Positions 22,341-50,050 of a DNA stretch of 64,000 bases are shown in pieces. The notes beneath the pieces are model-generated. The model made no database searches. It saw only the letters and a list, made by a program, of their open reading frames with translations, and was not told the origin of the DNA. The stretch comes from Xestospongia muta (Eukaryota; Porifera; Demospongiae; Haplosclerida; Petrosiidae). How positions within the stretch are numbered: position 1 is the first letter of the stretch; each line of letters opens with the position of its first letter. The position numbers and the translations under genes were made by a program. The stretch is taken from positions 7,116,400 to 7,180,399 of the forward strand of contig OY848924.1 of the NCBI GenBank assembly GCA_963693285.1, read 5' to 3'.

Positions 22341-23027
22341 TTACACAGATACTCCTGCAGAATACAGCGAGTCATAGCAAGCAACCACAATATGACCATT
22401 GCCTGCCTCTTGTGTGATCCCACCAGAATGACCTTGACCATTGCACCACCTGCTGGCAGCAGCAAAACAATTGTCACTTGCACTAACACTGAGACTATTA
22501 CAAGATTTGTGTTTAGCTGTAAGTGTAGCAAGAGGTAAAACCTTTTTGAGTGATGACTTGAAACATGTGACATAAAGTGAATCAGGTGGCACTTCTTGAG
22601 CCATTCCAGCATCTGCAACTCCGCAATATTTTGCTTCACAATAGCGATGAACTGCAGCCAAACAGGCACCTGTCTGACTGCCTGTGCGGTGGCAATGTGA
22701 AAAATACATTTTTAACTCAGAAATTGCTACATATCCAGCAAAAGCACTTTTTACACAGGAGAAGTAAATGACATTGTTAGCATGTTCTCGTGAAGCTGCC
22801 ATCAATCGAGCTTCAGGCTTATACCAAGGAAACTTAATGCTGTTGCAGTATCGATGCATAGCTGCTACACAGTCAGGATGGCGACTTCGACTATTTGAAT
22901 TGCAGCCACCATGGAATTGTCGAAGTGTCTTGTCAGGTAGGTCTAGACATTGACACTTATTGGCTATAGGACAGTTGCCATAACAGACTCCAATTAACAG
23001 TAGAAAGCCAAAGACATTCTTCATCAT
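22341..23027 (-). CDS. Secreted cysteine-rich protein, array copy A
   Basis: 228 residues in one exon. I use the first ATG at 23027; the longer frame starts with GTG. A clear signal peptide (MMKNVFGFLLLIGVCYG) is followed by about 14 Cys. The mature part is built of about two and a half internal repeats of roughly 65 residues, each with a CxAAxHRYC start, an acidic Gly-rich middle (GVADAGMAQEVPPDSLYV) and a [FY]xCxKS end; the third repeat is shortened (CFAAASRWC, GGITQEAGNGHIVVACY). I cannot name the family. Four copies lie in this window with the same orientation. A secreted lectin-like, defence or matrix role is possible but only inferred from secretion and disulphide richness. Confidence 0.8.
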   Translation of the reverse strand: MMKNVFGFLLLIGVCYGNCPIANKCQCLDLPDKTLRQFHGGCNSNSRSRHPDCVAAMHRYCNSIKFPWYKPEARLMAASREHANNVIYFSCVKSAFAGYVAISELKMYFSHCHRTGSQTGACLAAVHRYCEAKYCGVADAGMAQEVPPDSLYVTCFKSSLKKVLPLATLTAKHKSCNSLSVSASDNCFAAASRWCNGQGHSGGITQEAGNGHIVVACYDSLYSAGVSV

Positions 23028-23671
23028 CTTCAAGTAGAAAGAAGTTAACAGCAACACAACCTTCCTTTCTTAGTTCTTACGTTTGAAGATTTCTCTTGTT
23101 TTAATACATGGTCACTCTTTATTTATAGAGTTATCTAGTAGTGAAACCTCACAAGTTTATTATATAGTAAAATTGTTAACTTGTATGCATTGGTATTGAT
23201 ACAAGGTCACTCTTTATAGAGATGAGGTCAGATGTGACAAGTACATGAGAAAATACTCTTATATGAGGTCAAACCTGACAAGTTCATGAGAAACAGTCTT
23301 GCTATGCTGTTTGAATATCTGGACCATACCCCTTGTGCAATTTATTCCGTATAGCACTCAGAATGGTGCTTTAACTAATACAAAATGATTTGTTATGTGA
23401 GTTTTATATCATTTAGTAGTATTCTTTTCTATAATCAGATATTAGATGAACAAAATTAATTAATATTATATTGCATATAGAATAATAATTATACTACTGA
23501 AAAGTAGCATCATTCATTAAATAATAATATAATGATCATGTTAGATAATTGTCAAAGTTATGAAGATGCAGTTTAAGACCTCATTAGTTAGACACACCTA
23601 TTTTCATGTATGATGGCTGTCACTATTAACTCTTTCAAGACTAAATTATTAAACTCACTACTAGTCCATTT

Positions 23672-23925
23672 TGAGATATTGTTTATAAAGAAAACAGACA
23701 GTTATAATTCCATAGTAATTAGTAATGAAAAAACATTATATTGTTAATATACGTTAGATATATTTTGACATATTGTTTATAAAGAAAACAGACAGTTATA
23801 ATTCGATAGTAACATAAGCCATAGTAATTAGTAATGAAAACAGATTATATTGTTAATATCGTTTGATTTATTATTTTGAGAAATAAGTTATAATTCCATA
23901 GTAATTAGTAATTCAAACAGATCAC
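23672..23925. repeat. Three-copy tandem repeat of about 100 bp
   Basis: Units share TATTGTTTATAAAGAAAACA and CATAGTAATTAGTAATGAAA; the third copy is truncated. Confidence 0.8.
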
Positions 23926-23962
23926 ACCATCATATCATCATTCCAACACACTATTATCCCAA

Positions 23963-24228
23963 CACAACTGTCATGCCTCTTTGGAAAGGGTCCATTTTGA
24001 ATTTTTGGTCATAAAACATACCAAATGAATGCAAAGTCAAGTAGGAAACAAGATGCCGTAGATAAACAAAGTACATGTACATGATCTTCTTTGAGTTCCT
24101 GTAGGTAAAAAAAATGTGTCATCTCAGAAAACATATGATCTCTTTGCTTGAATCTAAGTAAAAGTAATAGCTACCATCAAAGAAGCCATTGCTTATTCAC
24201 AATCTTCCTAAGAGGCATGACAGTTGTG
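23963..24228. mobile_element. Short inverted-repeat (MITE-like) element
   Basis: The 19-bp left end CACAACTGTCATGCCTCTT (23963..23981) is perfectly inverted at 24210..24228. The 266-bp element has no coding capacity. No convincing target-site duplication is visible, so the superfamily is open. Confidence 0.6.
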
Positions 24229-24502
24229 TATGGGATATAATGTAGGACTATTGTACACCTTTAAGACTAAATCCCACTTACTAGACAGTTCTTTGTGCAC
24301 AAAATTCAATAGCCACTGTAGTCCCTAGGATACCTATCTACACAATCATTCATAACCTGTATATAGCAAAACCTTTAAAAATATTTAACAATGTCTCAAC
24401 ATTTGATCACCTTTGTAATATGAACCACTATTTTGTTCAAAAAACATTCTAAAAAGTGAACACTGTGCATGAGCATTTAGACTTAGGTAAACAATTTTTA
24501 GT

Positions 24503-24660
24503 TTAGACAGAAAGCTTCACTAGATTTACTGAAGAAAAGACATCAATAATATTTACTTAAAGCTACACAATTATTTCCAAATGCAGAGAACAAAAGAAAC
24601 TTTTCTGAAGACTTAAAGAAAGACAAAGCTCAAGATACATTAGATTTTAAAATGGGTAAG
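24503..24660 (+). pseudogene. Fragment of exon 1 of the coiled-coil gene (copy B)
   Basis: Matches the second half of exon 1 of the gene at 20575, from the GQKALLDLLKK region to the GTAAGT donor, with most bases unchanged. A CAA to TAA change at the second Gln of RHQQYLL makes it non-coding. About 250 bp of following intron sequence is also copied, then the copy jumps directly into the C-terminal part of the secreted-protein gene, so exons 2 and 3 were lost by an internal deletion. Confidence 0.85.
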
Positions 24661-24917
24661 TCTATCATTTGCTATAGACATAAATTTAGTCTTGCATAGC
24701 CAGCTCCTCTATCAAAGAAGGTAGTGACTCTTTGTACAGCACAGAAAGTGCATAATTCAATATGAAATTAATACTATGCCCCAGACCCTATACCCTAAAC
24801 ATTAGAACCTTAACTGTATTAATTTAACTTTGACTTCCTATGCCATATAAATAGTCACTATGCCAAAAATGTTCTTTGGTGGGAGGGGCTGGCTACATAG
24901 TGATGCATTATCTAATA

Positions 24918-25741
24918 TTATTGACTTAAAACGATATTGAGTGATGATTTGAAACACGATACATAAAGTGAATCAGGTGGCACTTCTTGAGCCATTCTGG
25001 CATCTGAAACTCCGCAATATTTTGCTTTACAATAGTGATGAACTGCAGCCAAACAGGCACCTGTCTGCATAAGGGTAAGAAAGGCAGAGTAGGGGGCTAA
25101 AGCGCCCCCCTGATTTGCACTCAAGACTGTGTAGACAATAACCTCTTGACCTATGAATTACCTATGAAGTACTATGATCCAAGAACGGCTAAACCATTCA
25201 TGCTGTTACATACAAATAAGAACCATACTGATAACATAAACTTATTAGAAATAGGTAAAGAGTTTGTTTCCTCCGGATCACAGACAAATTAATTTTTTGG
25301 TCATTTTTGATGTTTAATAATATAACATAACTAAATAAGAGGTCAACCCCCCCCCAACTTAAACTTCGTTCCTACCCCTGTGCCTGTCTGACTGCCTTGA
25401 TGGTGGCAATGTGAAAAATACATTTTTAACTCAGAAATTGCTACATATCCATCAAAAGCACTTTTTACACAAGAGAAGTAAATGACATTGTTAGCATGTT
25501 CTCATGGAGCTGCCATCAATGGAGCTTCAGGCTTATACCAAGGAAACTTAATGCTATTGCAGTATCGATGCATAGCTGCTACATAGTCAGGATGGCAATT
25601 TCGAATATTTGTATTGCAGCCAGCATGGAATTGTCGAAGTGTCTTGTCAGGTAGGTCTAGACATTGACACTTATTGGCGGAAGGGCAGCTGCCATAACAG
25701 ACTCCAATTAACAGGAAAAAGCCAAAGATGTTCTTCAACAT
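24918..25741 (-). pseudogene. Secreted cysteine-rich protein, dead copy B
   Basis: Aligns with copy A from the signal peptide (MLKNIFGFFLLIGVCYG) to the middle of the second repeat. It is broken in three ways. An Arg codon CGA after LMAA is TGA on the coding strand (near 25505). A 315-bp element is inserted after the ACLAAVHxYC region, with its 8-bp duplication. The last quarter of the gene is missing, because the copy joins duplicated intron sequence of the neighbouring gene near 24920. The remaining sequence is still close to the intact copies, so inactivation is fairly recent. Confidence 0.9.
25068..25382. mobile_element. Non-autonomous hAT-type insertion in copy B
   Basis: Comparison with intact copies A, C and D shows a 315-bp block absent from them. 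It is bounded by a perfect 8-bp duplication CCTGTCTG (25060..25067 and 25383..25390). Its ends are imperfect inverted repeats: CATAAGGGTAAGAAAGG at the left, and CACAGGGGTAGGAACGAAG when the right end is read on the minus strand. The 8-bp duplication and CA-GGGGTA type ends point to hAT. It has a C-run near 25348..25355 and no transposase frame. Confidence 0.85.
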
Positions 25742-26367
25742 CTTCAAGTAGAAACATTTTACTAGCAACACAATCTTCCTTCTTTAATCCTTATATGACT
25801 GGAAATGTCTTTTGCTTTATAAATTAACTACACTGATGCATGGACACTCTTTTATATGGTAATCTAGTTTATTCTATAGCAGACAGATAGATGAAGTCAA
25901 ACCTGACAAGTTCATGAGATGATAGATACTAGATGGAGTAAATTTATTTTTGCCTTCATTTCCAATGGAAAGTTTTGATTGTGGTTTGAAGTTTAACTCG
26001 CTTCAATTAGAAACATCTATAGACAAATATATGAGAAAGTTTTTCTTGCATTCAGTAGATTTCTCTTGTTGTATTGGTTATAATAATAATGATATCTGAC
26101 TGTCTCAACAGTTGATTCAATCCAGACAGCATATTACTCTGTAACAGATTGGGATTCCCCTCCAGTAAAGATAATGTTTGTTAATAAATACATTTATCAA
26201 ATCTGCTTGTCTTGATAAATCAATTGGCATCAATTGTTAACATACAAAGTACAAGTAGTATCTGGAGTGCCAGTAATACAATGCTATACTTCAATGGAAA
26301 TTTAATACTATTCCCCAGACCCTAAACCTTAAACATTGGAACCTAAATGTATTAATTTCACATTAAA

Positions 26368-26959
26368 GTATGGTCCAGGACAAAATGATATTATGAAACA
26401 GACCACTCAATTATATCAAAGTCCTTTATATCAACAAGTAAAGAGAGAATGGAGAGAAACATTGATAAGAGGACAACTGCCTTCTGTCTCTAAGGTCAGA
26501 CGTGCCTTGACCTTTGAGAAATATTCAGCTGAACATTTAATGTCTCACAAAAGAGATCATGATGTATTACATTATGATGATATAATCGATGACACACCTC
26601 CATCAACTATTACATGCTTATAATGCAACTATGTCCTAACAACTATCAAGTGCGAAACAGTGGCCATTGGAAGATGGAAAACAAAAGTGGTTGAAATATT
26701 GGTGGACAAGGAGTCATATAATAATCATGAACTGAACATAAAGCAGAGAGAGGAGAGGAAAGCAAACAAGAGAAAGCATTATTAAAAACAAGGCAACTAG
26801 CTGAGGGTTAGTTTGATGTAGAGGCTTGTGAACAGAGGTTGCTATGTGAACAGAGGTTGCTAAGTATTGCTCTCTTGTTTGTAGATCTATGCTTTGAATA
26901 CAGCAATGAGAGAATTAGAAGAAAGTAATTTTAAGGAATCACTTGCTAGAAAAATGTGA
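26368..26959 (+). pseudogene. Coiled-coil gene remnant (unit C)
   Basis: Holds the second half of exon 2 (PGQNDIMKQTTQLYQSPLYQ onward) without exon 1 or the first half of exon 2, then a frame break after ITCL, a degenerate charged segment, and an intact-looking last exon (IYALNTAMRELEESNFKESL) ending at 26959. The acidic GAGGTAAGT donor of the parent is mutated to GAGGGTTAGT. Confidence 0.85.
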
Positions 26960-27168
26960 CTATAATATTAAAGACATCTATAGAAAAATTTTGAATCAAT
27001 GTTCAGTTTTGGTGTTTTAAATTTTTATTATTTTCAAATCAAAAAACTTGTTAGTTACAAAAACAATTGTTTACACATTACTCTAAAACAAATGTTTAAA
27101 AGGAACCACTTAAAACTGTATTCCTTTACCATTATAATAACAAAGTTCAAATAGTTAATGCTTTCTAA

Positions 27169-27855
27169 TTAGACATGTACTGCTGGAGAATACACAGAGT
27201 CATAGCAAGCAACCAAAACTTGACCATTGCCTGCCTCTTGTGTGATCCCACCACAATGACCTTGATCAACACACCACCTGCTAGCAGCAGCAAAACAAAA
27301 GTCATTAGCACTAGCACTGAGACTATTACAATAACTATGTTTAGCTGTAAGTGTAGCAAGAGGTACAAGTTGTTTGCGCGATGACTTGAAACAAGAGATA
27401 TAAAGTGAATCAGGTGGCACTTCTTGAGCCATTCCGGCATCAGCAACTCCACAATATTTTGCTTTACAATAGCGATGAACTGCAGCCAAACAAGCAGCTG
27501 TCTGACTGCCTCCATGGTGGCAATGTGCATGATATTGTTTTAACTCTGAAACTGCTACATATCCAGTAAAAGCACTTTTTATACAGGACATGTAAATGAC
27601 ATAGTTATAATGTTCTCGTGAAGCTGCCATCAATCGAGCTTCAGGCTTATACCAAGGAAACTTAATGCCATTGCAGTATCGATGCATAGCTGCTACACAG
27701 TCAGGATGGCGACTTCGACTATTTGTATTGCAGCCACCATGGAGTTGTCGAAGTGTCTTGTCAGGTAGGTCTAAACATTGACACTTATTGGTGGATGGGC
27801 AGCTGCCATAACAGACTCCAATTAACAGGAAAAAGCCAAAGATGTTCTTCAACAT
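27169..27855 (-). CDS. Secreted cysteine-rich protein, array copy C
   Basis: 228 residues, intact, same length and Cys pattern as copy A. It starts at the ATG at 27855 (MLKNIFGFFLLIGVCYG, signal peptide) and ends in the shortened third repeat (CFAAASRWC, ACYDSVYSPAVHV). Differences from copy A concentrate in exposed-looking stretches between cysteines (for example SRKQLVPLATL against SLKKVLPLATL), while the CxAAxHRYC cores are conserved. Confidence 0.8.
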   Translation of the reverse strand: MLKNIFGFFLLIGVCYGSCPSTNKCQCLDLPDKTLRQLHGGCNTNSRSRHPDCVAAMHRYCNGIKFPWYKPEARLMAASREHYNYVIYMSCIKSAFTGYVAVSELKQYHAHCHHGGSQTAACLAAVHRYCKAKYCGVADAGMAQEVPPDSLYISCFKSSRKQLVPLATLTAKHSYCNSLSASANDFCFAAASRWCVDQGHCGGITQEAGNGQVLVACYDSVYSPAVHV

Positions 27856-28480
27856 CTTCAAGTAGAAAGATTTTACTAGCAACACAATCTTCCTTCTTTA
27901 ATCCTTATATGACTGGAAACGTCTTTTGCTTTATAAATTAACTACAATGATGCATGGACACTCTTTTATATGGTAATCTAGTTTATTCTATAGCAGACAG
28001 ATAGATGAGGTCAAACCTGACAAGTTCATGAGATGATATATAATAGATGGAGTAGATTTATTTTTGTCTTCATTTCAATGGAAAGTTTTGATTGTGGTTT
28101 GAAGTTTAACTTGCTTCAATTAGAAACATCTATAGACAAATACATGAGAAAGTTTTTCTTGCATTCAGTAGATTTCTCTTGTTGTATTGGTTATAATAAC
28201 ATTGATATCTGACTGTCTCAACAGTTGATTCAATCCAGACAGCATATTACTCTGTAACAGATTGGGATTCCCCTCCAGTAAAGATAATGTTTGTTAATAA
28301 ATACATTTATCAAATCTGCTTGTCTTGATAAATCAATTGGCATCAATTGTTAACATACAAAGTACAAGTAGTATCTGGAGTGCCAGTAATACAATGCTAT
28401 ACTTCAATGGAAATTTAATACTATTCCCCAGACCCTAAACCTTAAACATTGGAACCTAAATGTATTAATTTCACATTAAA

Positions 28481-29090
28481 GTATGGTCCAGGACAAAACG
28501 ATATTATGAAACAGACCACTCAATTATATCAAAGTCCTTTATATCAACAAGTAAAGAGAGAATGGAGAGACACATTGATAAGAGGACAACTGCCTTCTGT
28601 CTCTAAGGTCAGACGTGCCTTGACCTTTGAGAAATATTCAGCTGAACATTTAATGTCTCACAAAAGAGATCATGATGTCTTACATTATGATGATGTAATC
28701 GATGACACACCTCCATCAACTATTACATGCTTATAATGCAACTATGTCCTAACAACTATCAAGTGCAAAACAGTGGCCATTGGAAGATGGAAAACAAAAG
28801 TGGTTGAAATATTGGTGGACAAGGAGTCATATGATAATCATGAACTGAACATAAAGCAGAGAGAGAAGAGGAAAGCAAACAAGAGAAAGCATTATTAAAA
28901 ACAAGGCAACTAGCTGAGGGTTAGTTTGATGTAGAGGCTTGTGAACAGAGGTTGCTATGTGAACAGAGGTTGCTATGTGAACAGAGGTTGCTAAGTATTG
29001 CTCTCTTGTTTGTAGATCTATGCTTTGAATACAGCAATGAGAGAATTAGAAGAAAGTAATTTTAAGGAATCACTTGCTAGAAAAATGTGA
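28481..29090 (+). pseudogene. Coiled-coil gene remnant (unit D)
   Basis: Nearly identical to the unit C remnant, with the same missing 5' part and the same frame break, showing that the damage predates the C/D duplication. It contains three instead of two copies of the 18-bp GAACAGAGGTTGCTATGT repeat before the last exon. Confidence 0.85.
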
Positions 29091-29299
29091 CTATAATATT
29101 AAAGACATCTATAGAAAAATTTTGAATCAATGTTCAGTTTTGGTGTTTTAAATTTTTATTATTTTCAAATCAAAAAACTTGTTAGTTACAAAAACAATTG
29201 TTTACACATTACTCTAAAACAAATGTTTAAAAGGAACCACTTAAAACTGTATTCCTTTACCATTATAATAACAAAGTTCAAATAGTTAATGCTTTCTAA

Positions 29300-29986
29300 T
29301 TAGACATGTACTGCTGGAGAATACACAGAGTCATAGCAAGCAACCAAAACTTGACCATTGCCTGCCTCTTGTGTGATCCCACCACAATGACCTTGATCAA
29401 CACACCACCTGCTAGCAGCAGCAAAACAATTGTCATTAGCACTAACACCGAGACTATTACAATGACTATGTTTAGCTGTAAGTGTAGCAAGAGGTACATA
29501 TTGTTTGCGCGATGACTTGAAACAAGAGATATAAAGTGAATCAGGTGGCACTTCTTGAGCCATTCCGGCATCAGCAACTCCACAATATTTTGCTGTACAA
29601 TAGCGATGAACTGCAGCTAAACAGGCACCTGTCTGACTGCCTCCATGGTGGCAATGTGCATGATAATGTTTTAACTCTGAAACTGCTACATATCCAGTAA
29701 AAGCACTTTTTATACAGGACATGTAAATGACATAGTTATAATGTTCTCGTGAAGCTGCCATCAATGGAGCTTCAGGCTTATACCAAGGAAACTTAATGCC
29801 ATTGCAGTATCGATGCATAGCTGCTACACAGTCAGGATGGCGACTTCGAATATTTGTATTGCAGCCAGCATGGAATTGTCGAAGTTTCTTATTAGGTACA
29901 TCTAGACATTGACACTTATTGGCTGAAGGACAGCTGCCATAACAGACTCCAATAAACAGTAGAAAGCAAAAGACGTTCTTCATCAT
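29300..29986 (-). CDS. Secreted cysteine-rich protein, array copy D
   Basis: 228 residues, intact. It starts at the ATG at 29986 (MMKNVFCFLLFIGVCYG). Its C-terminal two thirds are almost identical to copy C, while its signal-peptide region and 5' flank (AAGAAGTTAACAGCAACACAACC) resemble copy A more closely than copy C. This mosaic pattern suggests the duplication breakpoint or a gene-conversion tract lies within the gene. Confidence 0.8.
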   Translation of the reverse strand: MMKNVFCFLLFIGVCYGSCPSANKCQCLDVPNKKLRQFHAGCNTNIRSRHPDCVAAMHRYCNGIKFPWYKPEAPLMAASREHYNYVIYMSCIKSAFTGYVAVSELKHYHAHCHHGGSQTGACLAAVHRYCTAKYCGVADAGMAQEVPPDSLYISCFKSSRKQYVPLATLTAKHSHCNSLGVSANDNCFAAASRWCVDQGHCGGITQEAGNGQVLVACYDSVYSPAVHV

Positions 29987-30020
29987 CTTCAAGTAGAAAG
30001 AAGTTAACAGCAACACAACC

Positions 30021-30433
30021 TTTTTGTTTTAGTCCCTATATGACTGGAGATGTCTCTTGTTTTAATGCATGACCACTCTTTTATAGGCTCTAGTTATTAA
30101 TTGTTATTAATTGTATGTAGACAGGTCAAACCTGACAAGTTCATGAAATAGTAATAAACAAATCTTAATTGCATTGATACTAATTCATGGGCACTTACAG
30201 GTCAAATGTGACAAGTTTGTGAGAAGATACCTTTTTAACACCTTCAGTTCAAAGAGGTTCAAAGAGATAAGTTATATTTAACACACTGTAAAAATGGATT
30301 CATTGATCTAACCAATCCAGTCGTTTAAGTTACATATATTATACAGGATGAGATACTAAAGTTGTAACATCACACTATTATTACTAAAATATACTGATTT
30401 ACAAGTCATGTAGTTTATTGTCAGAAAATCATT
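30021..30433. other. Spacer downstream of the receptor tail duplication
   Basis: Contains the promoter-like flank of copy D (CATGACCACTCTTTTATAGG, then AAACCTGACAAGTTCATGA). No gene. Confidence 0.5.
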
Positions 30434-30469
30434 GCATTAGTTAGACAGATGCTGTAAGGGTTGTCACTA

Positions 30470-30895
30470 CAATCATGTATTCCATCATAGCTCTGTTGTG
30501 TAGTATTAGTAAGAGATGTCACTATATGTATTCTATGGTAGCTCTCTTGTGTAGTATATATATACGTGTAAGGGCTGCCACTATATATATTTTGTGGTAG
30601 TTTTGCTGTGTAGTATTAGTAAGAGATGTCACTATATGTATTCTATGGTAGCTCTCTTGTGTAGTATATATATATGTGTGTGTAAGAGATGTCGCTTATA
30701 TATATTTTGTGGTAGTTTTGCTGTGTAGTAGTGTAAGAGATGTCACTATATGTATTCTATGGTAGCTCTGTTGTGTAGAATATATATGTGTGTGTGTGTA
30801 AGAGCTGCCACTATATGTATTTTGTGATAGTTTTGCTGTGTAGTATGTGTAAGAGATGTCACTCACTATATGTATTCTATGGTAGCTAACAACCA
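30470..30895. repeat. Minisatellite, about 50-bp unit (unit 1)
   Basis: Repeats of a unit containing GTCACTATATGTATTCTATG and GTAGCTCTGTTGTGTAGTAT, with TG-rich spacers. Confidence 0.9.
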
Positions 30896-31149
30896 ATCTA
30901 TACATTTACTTTATTGAAGAAATCTCTATTAATAACACAGCAACAAGATGTTATTAACTATTTACACAGCAGTGTTAGCTACAGTCAAAAAGAAGTCAAA
31001 AACTATCTCGGAACAAAAGGTACATTATAAAATTAATAATAGCACATTATAATACAGAGGCAAAAAGAAGTGCAAATAAATGTGTTCAATAGCAATTGTG
31101 AAGAGATGAAAATGTCTACTTTTAAAAACACAACATGTAGGTAAAACAT

Positions 31150-31570
31150 TTTTTGCAGTTTATTTTTCTCTAGAGGTAGATCATCATCAGTGTACAATGG
31201 TTGAAAATGAATAGCTACAAGATGAAAGGAGAGATAATAATAATAATAATAAAATTATTATTAATCATTTAGTAAGAGGAAAGTCAGACTAGTAATAATA
31301 ACAACAGTCAACACTAACTATTACAGAAATCATATGGTTGACAGTGTAATGAAGTTACCATGGTAACAATGTAATACTTAATTGATTCTATTCTCTTTAA
31401 TCACTACCATATTAAGGAGGTTTTAAACTTACATCCCTTTCCTCCACATTGTATGCCAGTCTTAGAAAAGTCGTCTTCCTCCTCCTCTTCTTCATCATCA
31501 TCTTTCGGCATCAGTTGTATGTGGTCATCATCAACACGAATACTCACAGGTCCATAGTAACATATGTCCC
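31150..31570 (-). pseudogene. Decayed duplicate of the receptor cytoplasmic-tail exons
   Basis: 31410..31570 repeats the acidic tail exon (YYGPVSIRVDDDHIQLMPKD, then Asp/Glu run, DFSKTGIQ) and 31150..31217 repeats the last exon (IHFQPLYTDDDLPL). In this copy the exon begins in the wrong phase for the transmembrane exon's donor, and a 7-bp deletion removes the normal DIDEK stop context. It cannot substitute in frame for the proximal exons, so I read it as non-functional in this allele. Confidence 0.75.
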
Positions 31571-32689
31571 CTATATGAGAGATAAAAATTAAAGCATAAC
31601 TATGATCCAAATGACGTGAAGCAAATCAATAATAAAGTCTACATTGCAAATAGTGGCGTGTCATTTTAACATATCAATTTGTTATTTCAGATTCAAGTCA
31701 CTCATTAGTTATGTAGTGAGGAATAAGATACCTAAACAGACCCACATGTGCATACACACACAATGTGTTTCCTCATATTTGTCCATTAGTTTTCTAGACT
31801 AAAAATGATTCTAATTGTTTCTAACACTGTACAATTAAGTATCCATAATATGGATTCTAATTAAATGCAATTCCATATATGGCTATATACTAACTAGTTA
31901 ATATATGCTAGTACATAAAATGTATAAGTATTACATCTGATAGTATTTCTTAGCAAGTACTTACATATAGTTAGTATTAGTATCTCACAAGTCTATACAT
32001 ACATTTCTCCAAAACTTAGTAAATATACTCAACAACCCACTAATATACAGTACTATGTACAGAGTCATACTCAAGTATGAAATTCATATAACAAATTCAT
32101 ATGTTAAAGTGACATATTACTTGTAACAGTGTATTTAATATTGTGTAGGAAGAAAATTGGCAAAGGTGTTAATTTAGCAAATTTTGAAAACAAAGTAAAA
32201 AAATACTTATTGTATTAAAGATATAATTATTGTAGTGTATTAAATACTAAATACAGAAATGTAGCTTGCCTAACACCTGATCTTAGGTACTTTACCAATA
32301 CAACTGCTACACTGTACAATACAGCACTTTTCCCTATTATTTAGAAAGGGTAGTCCTAACATTACATCTATATTGATAGCATCCAATCAAGCAACATCTT
32401 AAGGCTACTATCAAGTATGTGTAGTCATTTTAGAGACTATTGTTAAGTAGGTCATATCAGTAAGGGTTTGTAATTCAATAGAAATCAATACATACTGATC
32501 TGAAAGCTAAATAAATCTAGTACATGCAATTAATACTACATTTAGAGATGCTGTACTTTTACTCCTAGAGATATCACACTATAGATTTTCAAACTACTAT
32601 TATAGAAATCATAAACGTTCAGTACATACAATATAATATACTTACAGCATCACTAAAATTACTATTATTAAAACTACCTCATTAGTTAG

Positions 32690-33150
32690 ACAGATGCTGT
32701 AAGGGTTGTTGTGTAGCATGTGTAAGGCTTGTCACTCTATGTATTCTATGATAGCTCTGTTGTGTAGTATACATGTGTAAAAACTGCCATTATATGTATT
32801 TTGTGGTAGTTTTGCTGTCTAGTATGTGTAAGAGATGTCACTATATGTATTCTATGGTTTTGCAGTAGTTTTGCTGTGTAGTACGTGTAAGAGATATCAC
32901 TATATGTATTCTATGGTAGCTCTGTTGTGTAGTATATATATGTGTGTGTGTAAGAGCTGTCACTATATGTATTTTGTGGTAGTTTTGTCGTGTTGTATGT
33001 GTAAGGGCTGTCACTATATGTATTTTGTGGTAGTTTTGTCGTGTTGTATGTGTAAGGGCTGTCACTATATGTATTTTGTGGTAGTTTTGCCGTGTTGTAT
33101 GTGTAAGAGATGTTACTCACTATATGTATTCTATGGTAGCTAACAACCAA
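32690..33150. repeat. Minisatellite, about 50-bp unit (unit 2)
   Basis: Same unit as in 30470..30895, here with three almost identical successive copies around TATTTTGTGGTAGTTTTGTC. The open frames on both strands are repeat artefacts. Confidence 0.9.
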
Positions 33151-33419
33151 TCTATATTTTCATACATTTACTTTATTGAAGAAATCTCTATTATTAAAAC
33201 AGCAACAAGATGTTATTAACTATTTACATAGCAGTGTTAGCTACAGTCAAAAAGAAGTCAAAAATTATCATAGAACAAAAGGTACATTATAAATAATGGC
33301 ACATTACAATACAGAGGCAAAAAGAAGTGCAAATAAAGATGTTCAATAGCAATTGTGAAGAGATGAAAATGTCTACTTTAAAAAAAAACACAACATGTAA
33401 GTAAAACATTTTTTGCAGT

Positions 33420-50050
<16,631 letters not shown>

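Larger units (their letters stand above)
23028..24502. other. Spacer between duplicated units
   Basis: No gene seen. The first 150 bp downstream of copy A's start (ATGGTCACTCTTT, AAACCTGACAAGTTCATGAG) recur beside the other copies, so they belong to the duplicated promoter region. The remainder holds a tandem repeat and an inverted repeat, listed separately. Confidence 0.5.
25860..30020. repeat. Young 2.1-kb tandem duplication (units C and D)
   Basis: The sequence from about 25860 is repeated from about 27973 (offset 2113 bp) with only scattered single-base differences, through the coiled-coil gene remnant and the secreted-protein gene. The offset rises to 2131 bp after 28970 because unit D has one extra 18-bp copy of GAACAGAGGTTGCTATGT. 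The breakpoints lie in the promoter-side spacer. Confidence 0.9.

Noticed and set aside
32835..33150. Tyr/Cys-rich frames on both strands around 33.0 kb
   Set aside because: They arise from the 50-bp minisatellite; no splice or start evidence.
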